64,000 nucleotides of DNA from G963676655 sp963678305 (GTDB taxonomy: Bacteria > Verrucomicrobiota > Lentisphaeria > Victivallales > Victivallaceae), in the NCBI GenBank assembly GCA_963678305.2, contig CAXXVV010000011.1, positions 62,001 to 126,000 on the forward strand. Reading direction: 5' to 3'. The notes below the pieces were generated by a model that saw only the letters and a program-made list of their open reading frames with translations, ran no database searches and had not been told where the DNA came from. Below are positions 26,670-36,582 of the stretch, piece by piece (the stretch's first letter is position 1; every line of letters begins with the position of its first letter). The translations under genes and the position numbers were made by a program.

Positions 26670-27335
26670 ATGAAAATAGAACATATAATTTTAGCAGTAT
26701 GTTTTTCTCTTATTTTTGCAACTGCCGGTTGCAACAAAGTCAAACCCGAACAAGAATCTGGGAGTATGGAGCTAGATGTGTCTGATACATCTGTAAATCT
26801 GTATCACACAAATGCCTTCAATAAAAACAAAAAGCAGGAAATAATCTTAGCTTTTTGGGACAATGCCCCGCAGCTTGCTGAATCAAAGTCAACTGGGATG
26901 GAGTCTGACGGCTCAAATAGTATAACGTGCAATTTTACTAAATCATATCTTACTGTAAAAATTAAATGCGTCGGTAAATTTGATCAGAAAACCGGGAAAG
27001 GAATTGTTAATATTGCCGGCAGGAATTTTGATGTATCTAATGGACGATTATTCCTGATAGATGTATATGACAGGCCTTTAAAAGTCATCCAGGTCAATAT
27101 GCAGTTTAATTTGCCGCCATTCAATGGTTTGCCCTGTTTAGATGATTTGTCCTGTTTTGATAAAAGGTCTCCTAATAAAAATAAAAGGATATTTTCAAAA
27201 GCCATTTTAGCCTGTGAAAAAAAATTTGAATATCTTGCAAAACACAATAAGATAGTTGCCGCTTTCCTGGCCGATAGCAGAAAGGAGTTAGGGGTATTGG
27301 AAAATAAATCCAGAGATTTGAAAACGGAAGATTGA
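26670..27335 (+). CDS. Small putative lipoprotein of unknown function
   Basis: 221 residues. The N-terminus MKIEHIILAVCFSLIFATAG ends in lipobox ATAGC (mature Cys at about 21). The middle is beta-rich (NFTKSYLTVKIKCVGKFDQK, IVNIAGRNFDVSN), and the end is Lys-rich and helical. No known family recognised. No strong ribosome site is seen before the ATG. It stands alone, with AT-rich flanks on both sides. Confidence 0.65.
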   Translation: MKIEHIILAVCFSLIFATAGCNKVKPEQESGSMELDVSDTSVNLYHTNAFNKNKKQEIILAFWDNAPQLAESKSTGMESDGSNSITCNFTKSYLTVKIKCVGKFDQKTGKGIVNIAGRNFDVSNGRLFLIDVYDRPLKVIQVNMQFNLPPFNGLPCLDDLSCFDKRSPNKNKRIFSKAILACEKKFEYLAKHNKIVAAFLADSRKELGVLENKSRDLKTED

Positions 27336-27709
27336 CTTTTCTGCAGGTAACCTGCGAGCTCCATGCGAAGTATTGTTGAAGTATTCTTTTCGAAAAATCT
27401 GTATCGACGCAGACGGCATGATTCATAGAAAATTGGAAATGCGAATATTACGAAAAATGAAAAAATATTAATGTTTTTTCAAAAAAAATGGGTGTTCGGG
27501 GAACATTTATAATTAGTTCATGTCAATTTGAAACATCACTTTTGTTATTTTTATAGAGCAAAAAGAGGGTTTCAGGCATGAAAAAATCATAAATCAGGTT
27601 GCTTTAGCGGCATTAACGTGATATTATATCTTTGAATAATCCCTTAAAACATAAAGGATTTGCTGAATATTTCTATAAATTAATTTGAATATAAGCTAAG
27701 TGAGGCTGT
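27336..27709. other. Intergenic region before the SPFH operon
   Basis: 374 AT-rich bases with no credible gene. A possible promoter for the plus-strand operon is TTGCTT (27599-27604), 17-bp spacer, TATTAT (27622-27627). GTGAGG precedes the 27710 ATG. Nothing else recognisable. Confidence 0.5.
27599..27627 (+). promoter_or_regulatory. Possible promoter of the SPFH / P-type ATPase operon
   Basis: TTGCTT, 17 bp, TATTAT. Only partial consensus, but the spacing is right and it is the best candidate in the gap; the leader would be about 75 nt. Confidence 0.35.
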
Positions 27710-29698
27710 ATGAGGAAAAAAAACGAACGAATGATTGAAGGTCTGGAAGACGCCAGGCTGATGGTAAAGCTATCGATTGTTGCCGGAGTCGGCAGTTTAA
27801 TCCTTGGCTTGGTAGTAATTTTTGCCGGAACCGCGACCGGTTGGGCCGGTTCGGATGTTTTCGGCATGGGACTGGTTTCCTGCTGGATGACTTTGCTGTT
27901 CTCCATCACTTCCATGATTTGCGGCATAATGTCGGCATCGGCGGCCCGGGAAACCGAGGACAAGGCGCTGCTGGAAAAGCGCAAAGAGTCGGTTGCGGCC
28001 TTTAATGTCGATGAAGATGTCCGCTTTACAGCCGGAAAATCTCTGGACAATTATTTGAAATATGCGCCATATGTTGTAGCGGTTCTTGGAGCTTTACTGG
28101 TTTTGATCATGCTGGTCGGTTACTACTTCGGCTGGCAGAAAAGAGTGGATGAACCGGTTCCTTCAAATCCGCTGCAGGCCGTGGTTGTGACCGGGGTGTT
28201 GATGTTGGTCAGCTTGCTTGGCGGCGCGTTTTATATTGGTCAGTCCCGGGATAAGGCGTTTCGCTGGCTGCGTCCGGTTGGAGCCTGGATGATCGTAACC
28301 TTTATAGTTATGCTGCTGGCTGGAGTATCCATTTTAATGTATAACAACGGCTACCCTAAGACTGATTATTACGTTTCGCGCGCGTTGTTCTGGGTATTTG
28401 CTGTTTTAGGTGCGGAATTTATTGTCAACTTCATTGTTGAATTTTATCGTCCGAGGACAATTGAGGAACCGCGGCCGATTTTTGAGAGTCGTTTTCTGGC
28501 GTTGTTCACTGAGCCCGGCGGGGTTATGCGTAATATCGCCGATACGCTTGATTATCAGTTCGGGTTCAAAGTTTCAAGTACCTGGATCTATACTTTCGTC
28601 GAACGGGCGTTATTCCCTTTGCTGATTATCTGGATACTTGTTCTATGGATATTCACGTCAATTACCGAAGTCGGCCCCAATCAGGTTGGGGTTCGTGAGC
28701 TTTTCGGGAAGATTGTTAATAAGGAAAAATTACTGGAACCAGGGCTTCATTTGAATGCCCCATGGCCTTTCGGTAAAATATCGCGTTTTTCATGTGAAGA
28801 AATTCATTCTGTGATGATTGGGCCGCTTCAGGATGAAAACCAAAAGAAGCAGCCGGAAGCCGCAGATGATGGACACGGACACAACAAAAAGCCTGAAAAA
28901 AAGCATGATGAAAAACAAGAGACGGTACTTTGGACCGAAGCTCATTTTCATGGCGCCAAAGGCATGTTCCTGGTGGCGTCGAAAAGTGAAACCGGCAGGG
29001 TAAACAGTGTAAGTTCCAGTCTGTCATATCTTGGTGCAATGGTCGATGTACAATATCAGATACGCAAAAAAGACCTGATCAAATTTGCGTATGTAAACAA
29101 AGATTCAAAAGAGATGCTCAAACTTATCGGCCGCAAAGTATTAACTAAATACTTTGCCAGTGAACCGATGATTGAACTTATGTCGAGCAAACGTGAAAAA
29201 GTTGGCCCGGCATTGACAAAAATTATTCAAAAGAATGCCGATCAGGAAGGTCTTGGAGTTAAGATTGTGGCGGTAAGCCTGCTGGACGCCCATCCTCCGA
29301 TCAAAGATGTGTCACCGGCATATCAGGAAGTAATCGGGGCTCGTCAGAAGAAGGAGAGCATGGTCTATAAGGCAGATGCCTATGAGGCAAGGATAATTCC
29401 GGCGGCCAAAGTGGCTCAGCAGAGAATGTTGCAGGAAGCGATCTCCTACCGGTATGACAAGATCAAAGTTGCCGAGGCGGAAAGCGAACGTTTTACCCAA
29501 CAGCTTATCGGCTATCAGAAGATGCCGCATGCCCTTTACAAACTGCGCACCTACCTGTCATTTCTTGAACAGGATTGCGCGGATATCCGGAAATATATCA
29601 TGAGTGCCAACACTCCGTACCAGATTTATGAATTCAATCTGGAGGAAAAGCCCCGGCTTGACCTGATTGATACTGATCTAGGTGATATAACTAATTGA
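27710..29698 (+). CDS. Seven-TM SPFH/Band-7 (HflK-like) protein
   Basis: 662 residues. The first 316 contain about seven membrane helices (near 19-42, 50-72, 113-138, 152-172, 186-208, 218-243, 293-316), unusual for an SPFH protein. The Band-7 domain follows (TEVGPNQVGVRELFGKIVNK, LLEPGLHLNAPWPFG, GAMVDVQYQIRKKDLIKFAY), interrupted by a His/Lys/Glu-rich insert (DDGHGHNKKPEKKHDEKQ) at about 385-402. A long C-terminal helix is Ala/Glu/Arg-rich (EARIIPAAKVAQQRMLQEAI). SPFH proteins form large ring-like membrane assemblies that organise microdomains or control FtsH-type proteases. Here it leads an operon with HflC- and HflK-like genes and a metal ATPase. The His-rich insert might bind metal (inference). 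Confidence 0.85.
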   Translation: MRKKNERMIEGLEDARLMVKLSIVAGVGSLILGLVVIFAGTATGWAGSDVFGMGLVSCWMTLLFSITSMICGIMSASAARETEDKALLEKRKESVAAFNVDEDVRFTAGKSLDNYLKYAPYVVAVLGALLVLIMLVGYYFGWQKRVDEPVPSNPLQAVVVTGVLMLVSLLGGAFYIGQSRDKAFRWLRPVGAWMIVTFIVMLLAGVSILMYNNGYPKTDYYVSRALFWVFAVLGAEFIVNFIVEFYRPRTIEEPRPIFESRFLALFTEPGGVMRNIADTLDYQFGFKVSSTWIYTFVERALFPLLIIWILVLWIFTSITEVGPNQVGVRELFGKIVNKEKLLEPGLHLNAPWPFGKISRFSCEEIHSVMIGPLQDENQKKQPEAADDGHGHNKKPEKKHDEKQETVLWTEAHFHGAKGMFLVASKSETGRVNSVSSSLSYLGAMVDVQYQIRKKDLIKFAYVNKDSKEMLKLIGRKVLTKYFASEPMIELMSSKREKVGPALTKIIQKNADQEGLGVKIVAVSLLDAHPPIKDVSPAYQEVIGARQKKESMVYKADAYEARIIPAAKVAQQRMLQEAISYRYDKIKVAEAESERFTQQLIGYQKMPHALYKLRTYLSFLEQDCADIRKYIMSANTPYQIYEFNLEEKPRLDLIDTDLGDITN

Positions 29699-29752
29699 AT
29701 TTGACTAAAAAATAAAGCATAATAATAACTAATTCAAGGAGAATAAACGATC

Positions 29753-30697
29753 ATGACCACTGAAGCAGGAAGCCGGGGGCGCAAGCATTGGGCCACTATA
29801 TTTTTGGGATTTATTGTCGCGTTCATTTTTGTCGTAGCAATCTTTTCCTATCAGGTTGATGAAACCCAGATGGCGGTACTTACCACCTTTGATCAACCGG
29901 ATGAAACCCCGATCGGACCGGGGATTCATCCCCGTTGGTTTTATCCGATCCAGCAGGTCCACAAATTCGATACCCGCTATCGCTGTTTTGACGGCAATAC
30001 GGCGAAGATCGAAGAGGTTTTGACCAAGGACCAGCAGAATGTGATTGTCGGTATGTATGTCATCTACAGAATCAACAATCCGGTCAAGTTCTACATGACA
30101 ATGGTTAACATTCCGGCAGCTGAAAAACAGTTGAATACCTGGATGCGCGGTGCCAGAAGCGAAGTTATCGGAACCTATGATTTCGATCAGTTGATCAATA
30201 CCAATCCGAAAGTTATGCAGCTCGAACAGGTTGAAAGCAAAATTAAAACCAAATTGGTTGAACTGTCTGAACCTTTCGGGGTCGAGATTAAATCAGTTGG
30301 TATAAAATCACTGAGTATTCCGGAAAGTATTTCCAAAAACGTTTTCGAACGTATGATCAGCGAGCGGCAGCGTGCCGCGCAAAAATTCCTTTCCGAAGGA
30401 GATGCGCAGGCCAACGATATCCGCATTAAAGCTGATGGCGAAGTAAGGAAAATGCTGGCTGACTCGGAAGCCCAGGCCAAGGAAATAAGGGCACAGGGAG
30501 ACGCCAAAGCAGCCCAGTACTATGCTACTTTCAAAAAGAATCCTGAACTGGCGATTTTCCTGCGGAAATTGCAGTCGCTGCAAAAAGTTATGAAATCCAA
30601 AACAACATTGATTCTTGATACTGATTCAGCTCCGTTCGACATTATGAAGATGAATGCCGACCAACTGAAAAAAACGCCGGCGCCGGCCAAACAGTAA
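29753..30697 (+). CDS. SPFH protein, HflC-like
   Basis: 314 residues, AAGGAG before the ATG. One N-terminal membrane helix (ATIFLGFIVAFIFVVAIFSY) is followed by a Band-7 domain (VDETQMAVLTTFDQP, GPGIHPRWFYPIQQVHKFDT, LTKDQQNVIVGMYVIYRINN) and the HflC-type C-terminal helix (SERQRAAQKFLSEGDAQAND). HflC partners HflK in a membrane cage around the FtsH protease. No ftsH gene is nearby, so the partner may be encoded elsewhere. It lies 54 bp after the seven-TM SPFH gene and 30 bp before the HflK-like gene. Confidence 0.9.
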   Translation: MTTEAGSRGRKHWATIFLGFIVAFIFVVAIFSYQVDETQMAVLTTFDQPDETPIGPGIHPRWFYPIQQVHKFDTRYRCFDGNTAKIEEVLTKDQQNVIVGMYVIYRINNPVKFYMTMVNIPAAEKQLNTWMRGARSEVIGTYDFDQLINTNPKVMQLEQVESKIKTKLVELSEPFGVEIKSVGIKSLSIPESISKNVFERMISERQRAAQKFLSEGDAQANDIRIKADGEVRKMLADSEAQAKEIRAQGDAKAAQYYATFKKNPELAIFLRKLQSLQKVMKSKTTLILDTDSAPFDIMKMNADQLKKTPAPAKQ

Positions 30698-30727
30698 TGG
30701 GTATTAACTTAACTACGGAGTGATGCA

Positions 30728-31870
30728 ATGAATAATTCGCAAGGCGAAAGAAACATTAATCAAGGTACGGAGGATACCCGTTTTGATTCGGGGATAAAAT
30801 CCCTGGTCAGGATGCTGCAGATGACTTTTTTCCTGCTGGTCCTGATTATCCTCGGTATGCTGATCTACTTTTTCACATTTGGCGGATACTTTACGGTCAA
30901 ACCGCAGGAAGCGGTTATCGTATTGCGATTCGGTCAATATGTTGACACCTACCGGAAGGACTGGCATTGGTTCTTTCCTTATCCGGTAAACAGTTTTGTC
31001 CATATTCCCACCAACCAGCAGTATCTGGATATTAATTTCAATGCCGCTGAGATGATTGGGATGCCGCCGGAAATGCAGGCGGCTGGCCGCCCCCTTAAAC
31101 CCGGGCGTGACAATTATCTTTTGACCGGTGATTTCAATATAATTCATTCCGCCTGGCAGATGGAATACAAAATCACCGACCCCAAGCGTTATTATGAAAG
31201 CTGTCTGACGCCAACTGATCCGTTGCAGGATGATCCGATGCTGAAAACGCCGGAAGGCGAAAATATGGGTACTCGCGGACCGCAGACTTTACTGCGCTCG
31301 GTTCTGCGTTCCTGTGTTATCAAGGTAAATGCCCAGTCTTCTGTGGATGAAATGCTCTATGATACAAAGACCAGTACGCAAAAAGTTGAAGATTTGTTCA
31401 AAAAGACGGTTGCTGATCTTGATATCGGTATTTCGATTGAAAACCTGCAGATGGTAAAATCGTCTCCTCCGGCTACGACTTCCAAGGCGTTCAGCCAGGT
31501 TACCGAGGCGAAGCAGACCAGCGCCAGCAAGATTGACAAAGCGAAAAGCTATAGCGTCAAAACAAAAGCCGAGGCGCAGTCCAGAAGGACCGAGATTCTG
31601 GCCGATGCCGATACTTTCAAAAAGGTCATAGTTGCCGAGGCCAAGTCCGAGAGCATCTATTTCGATATGATTAACAAGCAGTATAATGCCAGCCCGGATA
31701 CCGTGCTGGTGGCGCTTTACAATTCGGTCTTGAGCGACGTGCTTTCGACGGTTGACGATAAATTCATCTTCACCCGCATCGGTGGCAAACAGGAGGTAAG
31801 GTTGAAAATCAATCCCGAGCCCCTGAAACCGAATCTCAAGAAGAAAAAAGTTAACAAAGCTGAACAGTAA
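30728..31870 (+). CDS. SPFH protein, HflK-like
   Basis: 380 residues. One membrane helix at about 35-55 (MTFFLLVLIILGMLIYFFTF) is followed by Band-7 text (YFTVKPQEAVIVLRFGQYVD, NYLLTGDFNIIHSAWQMEYK) and an Ala/Lys/Glu-rich coiled coil (TEAKQTSASKIDKAKSYSVK). The C-terminus is Lys-rich (PNLKKKKVNKAEQ). It resembles HflK in order and size and would form hetero-oligomers with the HflC-like protein. GGAG lies ahead of the start. Having two HflK-type genes beside one HflC is unusual. Confidence 0.87.
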   Translation: MNNSQGERNINQGTEDTRFDSGIKSLVRMLQMTFFLLVLIILGMLIYFFTFGGYFTVKPQEAVIVLRFGQYVDTYRKDWHWFFPYPVNSFVHIPTNQQYLDINFNAAEMIGMPPEMQAAGRPLKPGRDNYLLTGDFNIIHSAWQMEYKITDPKRYYESCLTPTDPLQDDPMLKTPEGENMGTRGPQTLLRSVLRSCVIKVNAQSSVDEMLYDTKTSTQKVEDLFKKTVADLDIGISIENLQMVKSSPPATTSKAFSQVTEAKQTSASKIDKAKSYSVKTKAEAQSRRTEILADADTFKKVIVAEAKSESIYFDMINKQYNASPDTVLVALYNSVLSDVLSTVDDKFIFTRIGGKQEVRLKINPEPLKPNLKKKKVNKAEQ

Positions 31871-31893
31871 GCATAACATACGAGGTATATAAC

Positions 31894-33891
31894 ATGGCAG
31901 AAGTTGCTACAACCAATCAAGCGCCGACGCCCGCGGAGGCGCATGAGCATGACCATAGTCAATGTGCCGGCCATGATCACAGCCACTCGCACGAATGTGT
32001 GACTTGCGGCACCGGCCATGACCGGTCGATGGGGCGTTTTTCCGTGGCGATGATCGGCGGTCTTTTTATTCTTAACTCATTTATTCTGCAGTGGGCGCTG
32101 CCGAATCAGCGTATGGCGGCTGAACTCAGCGCCGCGCTCGGCGCGATCATTCTGGCTTATCCAATTATTATGACCGCGATCAAAGACCTGATGATGGGCA
32201 AGGTTTACATGAATGAACTGGTTGCTCTGGCGTTGCTGGCGGCTTTTGCCGGCAAAGACCGTCAGTCGGCCGGAATCATTGCGTTTTTCCTGCTGATTAC
32301 TATTATTATTGAATCACGTACCGCCAGCGGCGCGCAGCGTTCGATTGAAGGCCTGGTCAGACTTACCCCTAATGACGCCCGTAAACTGGTTGCCGGCCGG
32401 GAAGTCAATGTGTCGGCGCTTGAATTGGTCGTCGGTGACATTATCCGGGTGCGCCCCGGTGAAAACTTTCCGGTTGACGGTCGGATCAAGGTTGGCGACA
32501 GTACGGTAAACCAGGCGTCGATTACCGGTGAGTCGCTTCCCGTTGATAAATTTCCCGGCGACGACGTTTATGCCGGGACTCAGAACCTGACTGGTGCGAT
32601 AGATGTTGAAGTTACCAAGGTTGGTGAAGACACTACTCTCGGTAAAGTGAAAGATATGTTGCTCCAGGCTGAAGGCAGCAAAACTCCGATTATTCGTATT
32701 ATTGACCGTTACGCCGGTTATTATACCCCGGCCATCCTGATGCTGGCTGCATTGACCTGGTGGTTCACCAGTGACCTGCAGCGGGTTATCACCCTGATGG
32801 TTATCGCCTGTCCCTGTGCAATCGTTCTGGCTACTCCGACTGCGGTGGTTGCGGCGGTCGCGGCGGCGGCGCGCCTGGGGATCTTTATCAAAAATGTTTC
32901 ACATCTGGAACTCGCTTCCAAGATCCGGACATTTGTTTTTGATAAAACCGGTACCCTGACTGACGGTATTTTATCCGTAGTTACCTTGAAACCAATTGAC
33001 GGTATTGCTCCAGCCGAATTGCTGAAAATGGCCGCGGCGGCTGAAACCCATAGTAACCACCCGACGGCTATCGCTCTTCAGAAGTTGGCGGAAGAGGCCG
33101 GCCTGACTCTGCCTGAAGCCGATAATTTTACCGAAACCCACGGTAAAGGCGTTGAAGCAATGGTTGAAGGGCAAAAGGTTCAGGTGGGTCGTCCCGCCTG
33201 GCTGGAATCACTCGGTGTTCATGTTGACCATCCCGAGAACCAGGAAGACCATGGTATGAGTGTGGTATATGCCGCATGTGAAGGCAAAGTTATGGGCTGG
33301 GTTGGTTTTAAAGACAAGACCCGCAAAGAAGCTTCGGAGATCGTAGCGGACCTGAAGACTCTCGGTGTTAAGCATTGTGCGATGGTCACCGGTGACCGTG
33401 GCAGCGTGGCCGAAGGGGTTGCCGCTCAGCTTAAACTTGAAGAATACCGTAGCGAATGTTTACCGGAGACTAAGGTTGAATATGTTGAAAACATGAAGAA
33501 AAGCTCTCTGGTCGCGGTTGTTGGTGACGGAGTTAACGACGCGCCGGCTCTGGCTGCCGGGGATCTCGGGATCGCCATGGGCGCGATTGGCAGTGACATT
33601 GCTGTTAACAGTGCGTCAATCGCATTGATGACCAATGACTTGCGCCGTATTCCGATGCTGGTTTATTTGTCGCGCAAGTCTCGTATAATCATTAACCAGA
33701 ATCTGTTTATGGGAATGCTATTTGTATTTGGCGGCATGATCCTGTCTGTTTTCGGAATGATGACCCCGATTTGGGCGGCGGTACTGCATTCGTTCAGTAC
33801 AATTCTGATTCTTTTCAATAGTGCGCGCCTTGTACGTACCGGTGAGGAGCTGACTCTGGAGGAACAGCGTCAAAGTCAAACGGAAGCATAA
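31894..33891 (+). CDS. Heavy-metal-translocating P1B-type ATPase
   Basis: 665 residues. A His/Cys-rich N-terminal tail (EAHEHDHSQCAGHDHSHSHE) replaces the usual HMA domain. The ion-site motif is CPC (Cys306-Pro-Cys308), the phosphorylation site DKTGT at Asp350, the nucleotide-domain HP dipeptide lies in HSNHPTAIAL, and the hinge is GDGVNDAPALAAGD. TGES is present as SITGESLPVD. By class it pumps a soft metal cation such as Cu+, Zn2+ or Cd2+ across the inner membrane; the sequence does not settle which. It sits between the HflK-like and ABC genes in the operon (GAGG before the ATG), an unusual neighbourhood. Confidence 0.93.
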   Translation: MAEVATTNQAPTPAEAHEHDHSQCAGHDHSHSHECVTCGTGHDRSMGRFSVAMIGGLFILNSFILQWALPNQRMAAELSAALGAIILAYPIIMTAIKDLMMGKVYMNELVALALLAAFAGKDRQSAGIIAFFLLITIIIESRTASGAQRSIEGLVRLTPNDARKLVAGREVNVSALELVVGDIIRVRPGENFPVDGRIKVGDSTVNQASITGESLPVDKFPGDDVYAGTQNLTGAIDVEVTKVGEDTTLGKVKDMLLQAEGSKTPIIRIIDRYAGYYTPAILMLAALTWWFTSDLQRVITLMVIACPCAIVLATPTAVVAAVAAAARLGIFIKNVSHLELASKIRTFVFDKTGTLTDGILSVVTLKPIDGIAPAELLKMAAAAETHSNHPTAIALQKLAEEAGLTLPEADNFTETHGKGVEAMVEGQKVQVGRPAWLESLGVHVDHPENQEDHGMSVVYAACEGKVMGWVGFKDKTRKEASEIVADLKTLGVKHCAMVTGDRGSVAEGVAAQLKLEEYRSECLPETKVEYVENMKKSSLVAVVGDGVNDAPALAAGDLGIAMGAIGSDIAVNSASIALMTNDLRRIPMLVYLSRKSRIIINQNLFMGMLFVFGGMILSVFGMMTPIWAAVLHSFSTILILFNSARLVRTGEELTLEEQRQSQTEA

Positions 33892-33928
33892 AACATTAAA
33901 TATTAACATACTCGACATGGAGTGAAGA

Positions 33929-35116
33929 ATGGCTGCACAAAACAAAGAGCCGGTTATCAACGCTATCGGCCTGGGTAAAGAGTTTCGGGATTTCTGGAAC
34001 CGGCCTAAGGCCAAAGCGGTTAATGACGTGGATTTTCAAGTTAACGAAGGCGAAGTGGTCGGTTTTCTCGGACCGAACGGTTCCGGCAAATCAACGACGG
34101 TCAAAATGATCCTGGGATTGCTTTATCCGACCGCGGGATCTCTGCAGGTGTTCAGTCGCTCTCCTCGCGATGTCGATACGAAAAAACTTATCGGCTATCT
34201 GCCCGAAGAAACATATCTTTATAAATACTTGAATGCCTCCGAAACGCTTGAATTCTTCGGGTCGCTGTTCGGAATCCATAAACAGGACTGCCGTCGTCGC
34301 AGCGACCAGCTGTTGGAAATGGTTGGCTTGAGTCATGTGAAACGTCGCCGCGTCGGGGAATTTTCCAAGGGTATGCAGCGGCGAATCGGTTTGGCCCAGG
34401 CAATGATTAACGATCCGGCGCTACTGATTCTCGACGAACCGACTTCCGGCCTTGACCCGCTTGGCTGCCGTGAGGTTAAAGATTTGATTTTGAACATGAA
34501 AAAACGCGGAAAGACGGTTTTTGTTACCAGTCATCTGCTCAGTGATATTGAAGACATCTGCGACCGGGTTATCATTCTCTACGGCGGCAAAGTACGCGCC
34601 ACCGGGTCCCTCAAAGAGTTGTTGACTATCAACGAGGCAAGTCGTATCACGACGCCGTTGCTGACGCCTGAAGCGACAGAAAAAGTAGTAAAAGTTTTGC
34701 GGGAAAATTTACAAGGAGAAGATTTCCGCATTGACAAACCGCGAATGACTCTTGAAGACTTCTTCCTGGATGTCATCGAAAAGGCCCGGGCCGACAGTAT
34801 CGAAACTGCCGGGGTCTCCGGCGGCGGCGTAATTGCCGATTATTTGTCAGAAGAGGATAAGACGGTAAATCAGATTCTTGATAATTTGGGTGCCGATGAA
34901 AGAGCGGTTGAAGCCGAAGCACAGGCTGAAGCGAAAGCCGAAGCGGCTGCGGAGAAAGCCAAAGAAGAAGCGGTGGCTGAGGCTATTTCCGCCATGACTG
35001 CGGACGCTGAAGAATCGGAAGAAGCGGAAGTCAAGCCTGAAAAGAAACCGGACGAGGACTTATCGGCCGCAAATGACAAGCTTAGTGAACTGCTTGCGGA
35101 TCGCCAGGATAAATAA
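33929..35116 (+). CDS. ABC transporter ATP-binding protein
   Basis: 395 residues. Walker A GPNGSGKST, signature FSKGMQRRIGLAQ, Walker B LLILDEPTSGLDP and the switch His in TSHLLSDIED are all present in the first 220. The C-terminal 100 residues are an Ala/Glu/Lys-rich low-complexity helix (EAEAQAEAKAEAAAEKAKEE) not needed for ATPase activity. It energises the membrane protein encoded next. The family resembles CcmA/NatA-type exporters. Confidence 0.93.
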   Translation: MAAQNKEPVINAIGLGKEFRDFWNRPKAKAVNDVDFQVNEGEVVGFLGPNGSGKSTTVKMILGLLYPTAGSLQVFSRSPRDVDTKKLIGYLPEETYLYKYLNASETLEFFGSLFGIHKQDCRRRSDQLLEMVGLSHVKRRRVGEFSKGMQRRIGLAQAMINDPALLILDEPTSGLDPLGCREVKDLILNMKKRGKTVFVTSHLLSDIEDICDRVIILYGGKVRATGSLKELLTINEASRITTPLLTPEATEKVVKVLRENLQGEDFRIDKPRMTLEDFFLDVIEKARADSIETAGVSGGGVIADYLSEEDKTVNQILDNLGADERAVEAEAQAEAKAEAAAEKAKEEAVAEAISAMTADAEESEEAEVKPEKKPDEDLSAANDKLSELLADRQDK

Positions 35117-35136
35117 TAACTAGCTTCGGGAATCTC

Positions 35137-36582
35137 ATGAAACCGTTTTTATCAATCATCAAATTGACCTGCAGAAGTGCAATCAGGTCACATATCTTTC
35201 AGTTGCTGTTGGGGTTGCTGGTAATCTGCGTGGTGCTGCTGCCGCTCACCATCGCGGGTGATGGCACGGCCTGGGGGTTTATTCAAATATCCCTTAAATA
35301 CAGTCTTTCCACTATTGGATTCATAATTTCTCTATCGTCAATCTGGTTGAGTTGTTACATTATGTCGCGTGATACGGAAAGCTATCAGCTGCACATGGTG
35401 GTCACAAAGCCGGTTTCCAGGGTGATTATCTGGCTTGGAAAATTTACCGGAGTTTTATTGATTCACTTTATTCTGCTCGCAATTGCATCCATGGCGGTAT
35501 ATTTCATCGTAATTGGTCAGTTCTATCGACAGAATTTTTCTGAGAAAGACAAAAAGCGCGTTGAAAATGAAGTCATGGTCGGACGCCGCGTTTACTATCC
35601 TGAGTCGGTCGACTGGATGGCGGAAGCAAAGGCTGAATTGAAAAGAAGAGTCGAAATTGCGCGAAAGAACGGCACCAATATCGATACATCTCCCAGCTCA
35701 ACCGAGACAATGCTGAAAGCTATCCGGGCCGAACTGATCGGCCGTTCGACGGAAGTGCTGCCTGGTTATTCAAAAGGCTGGGTCTATCAAAACCTCCCTT
35801 ATGGAACTAAAAAACCGGTATATCTGCGCTATCGCGCTTACGTTAATAAGGTATCAACCGAGAACCAGCGGATGACTCGCGGATTGTGGTTTGTTACTGT
35901 TCCGGTTGAAGACAAAAGCGATCAGAACAGCAGTGATGATAAAAAGAAGCCGGGAAAGAAAAAAGAGAAAAAATACCTCTACGCAACTGTTCCTTTAACA
36001 ACCACCGGCTATCCGGAACAATTTATGACTGGAGTTTTCCACGAAAAGAAGCTTGGTCATCAGATTATCAGTCCTTTCGGAAAAGTGCAGCTCGCTTTTG
36101 CTAATGTCGACCCGGAACGTAAAAGCCTGCATTTTCAGCCTTCAGACGGGCCTAAGCTGTTGATCAAGGTCACCGGCTTTACCGAAAACTATTTGCGTGC
36201 GGTTCTGGTTACCTTTATGTGGGTTGCCCTGCTGACCGGACTCGGTTGCGCCGCCGCTTCGATTCTTTCGATGCCGACCGCGATCTTCCTGGTTATGTCA
36301 TACCTGATCTTCGGAAGTGTGGCAACATTCATGGTCAGCTCCGGAATGGGAAAAGACGTAGCGACTGCTCTCGGTTATTATGTCAGTAAGATTTTGCTCT
36401 GGACGGTTATTCCGATGCAGAATTTTGAGGTTACGTATTTTGTCGCTCGAGGTGAATTGATAGAGTGGGGCTTCATCGGGGCGTTGTTTATTAAATACTT
36501 TTTACTGCGTGGAGTTCCGCTTTTCCTGCTCGGAATCTACTTCTACTGGCGCAGAGAACTGGGATTGGTTATTAGAAAATGA
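35137..36582 (+). CDS. ABC transporter permease (ABC-2-like)
   Basis: 481 residues. An N-terminal helix pair (LLLGLLVICVVLLPLTIAGD, YSLSTIGFIISLSSIWLSCY) with the conserved SRDTESYQLHMVVTKPVSR, a third helix near 110-130, a large extracytoplasmic loop (about 140-350) with a charged DDKKKPGKKKEKK stretch, and four to five C-terminal helices. It pairs with the ATPase upstream. The substrate is unknown. Its stop overlaps the next start as ATGA. Confidence 0.85.
   Translation: MKPFLSIIKLTCRSAIRSHIFQLLLGLLVICVVLLPLTIAGDGTAWGFIQISLKYSLSTIGFIISLSSIWLSCYIMSRDTESYQLHMVVTKPVSRVIIWLGKFTGVLLIHFILLAIASMAVYFIVIGQFYRQNFSEKDKKRVENEVMVGRRVYYPESVDWMAEAKAELKRRVEIARKNGTNIDTSPSSTETMLKAIRAELIGRSTEVLPGYSKGWVYQNLPYGTKKPVYLRYRAYVNKVSTENQRMTRGLWFVTVPVEDKSDQNSSDDKKKPGKKKEKKYLYATVPLTTTGYPEQFMTGVFHEKKLGHQIISPFGKVQLAFANVDPERKSLHFQPSDGPKLLIKVTGFTENYLRAVLVTFMWVALLTGLGCAAASILSMPTAIFLVMSYLIFGSVATFMVSSGMGKDVATALGYYVSKILLWTVIPMQNFEVTYFVARGELIEWGFIGALFIKYFLLRGVPLFLLGIYFYWRRELGLVIRK

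Noticed and set aside
27710..33891. Reading the HflK/HflC genes as a standard FtsH-control locus
   Set aside because: No ftsH or hflX/hfq gene is nearby, and the operon continues into metal and ABC transport, so the standard label is not justified.
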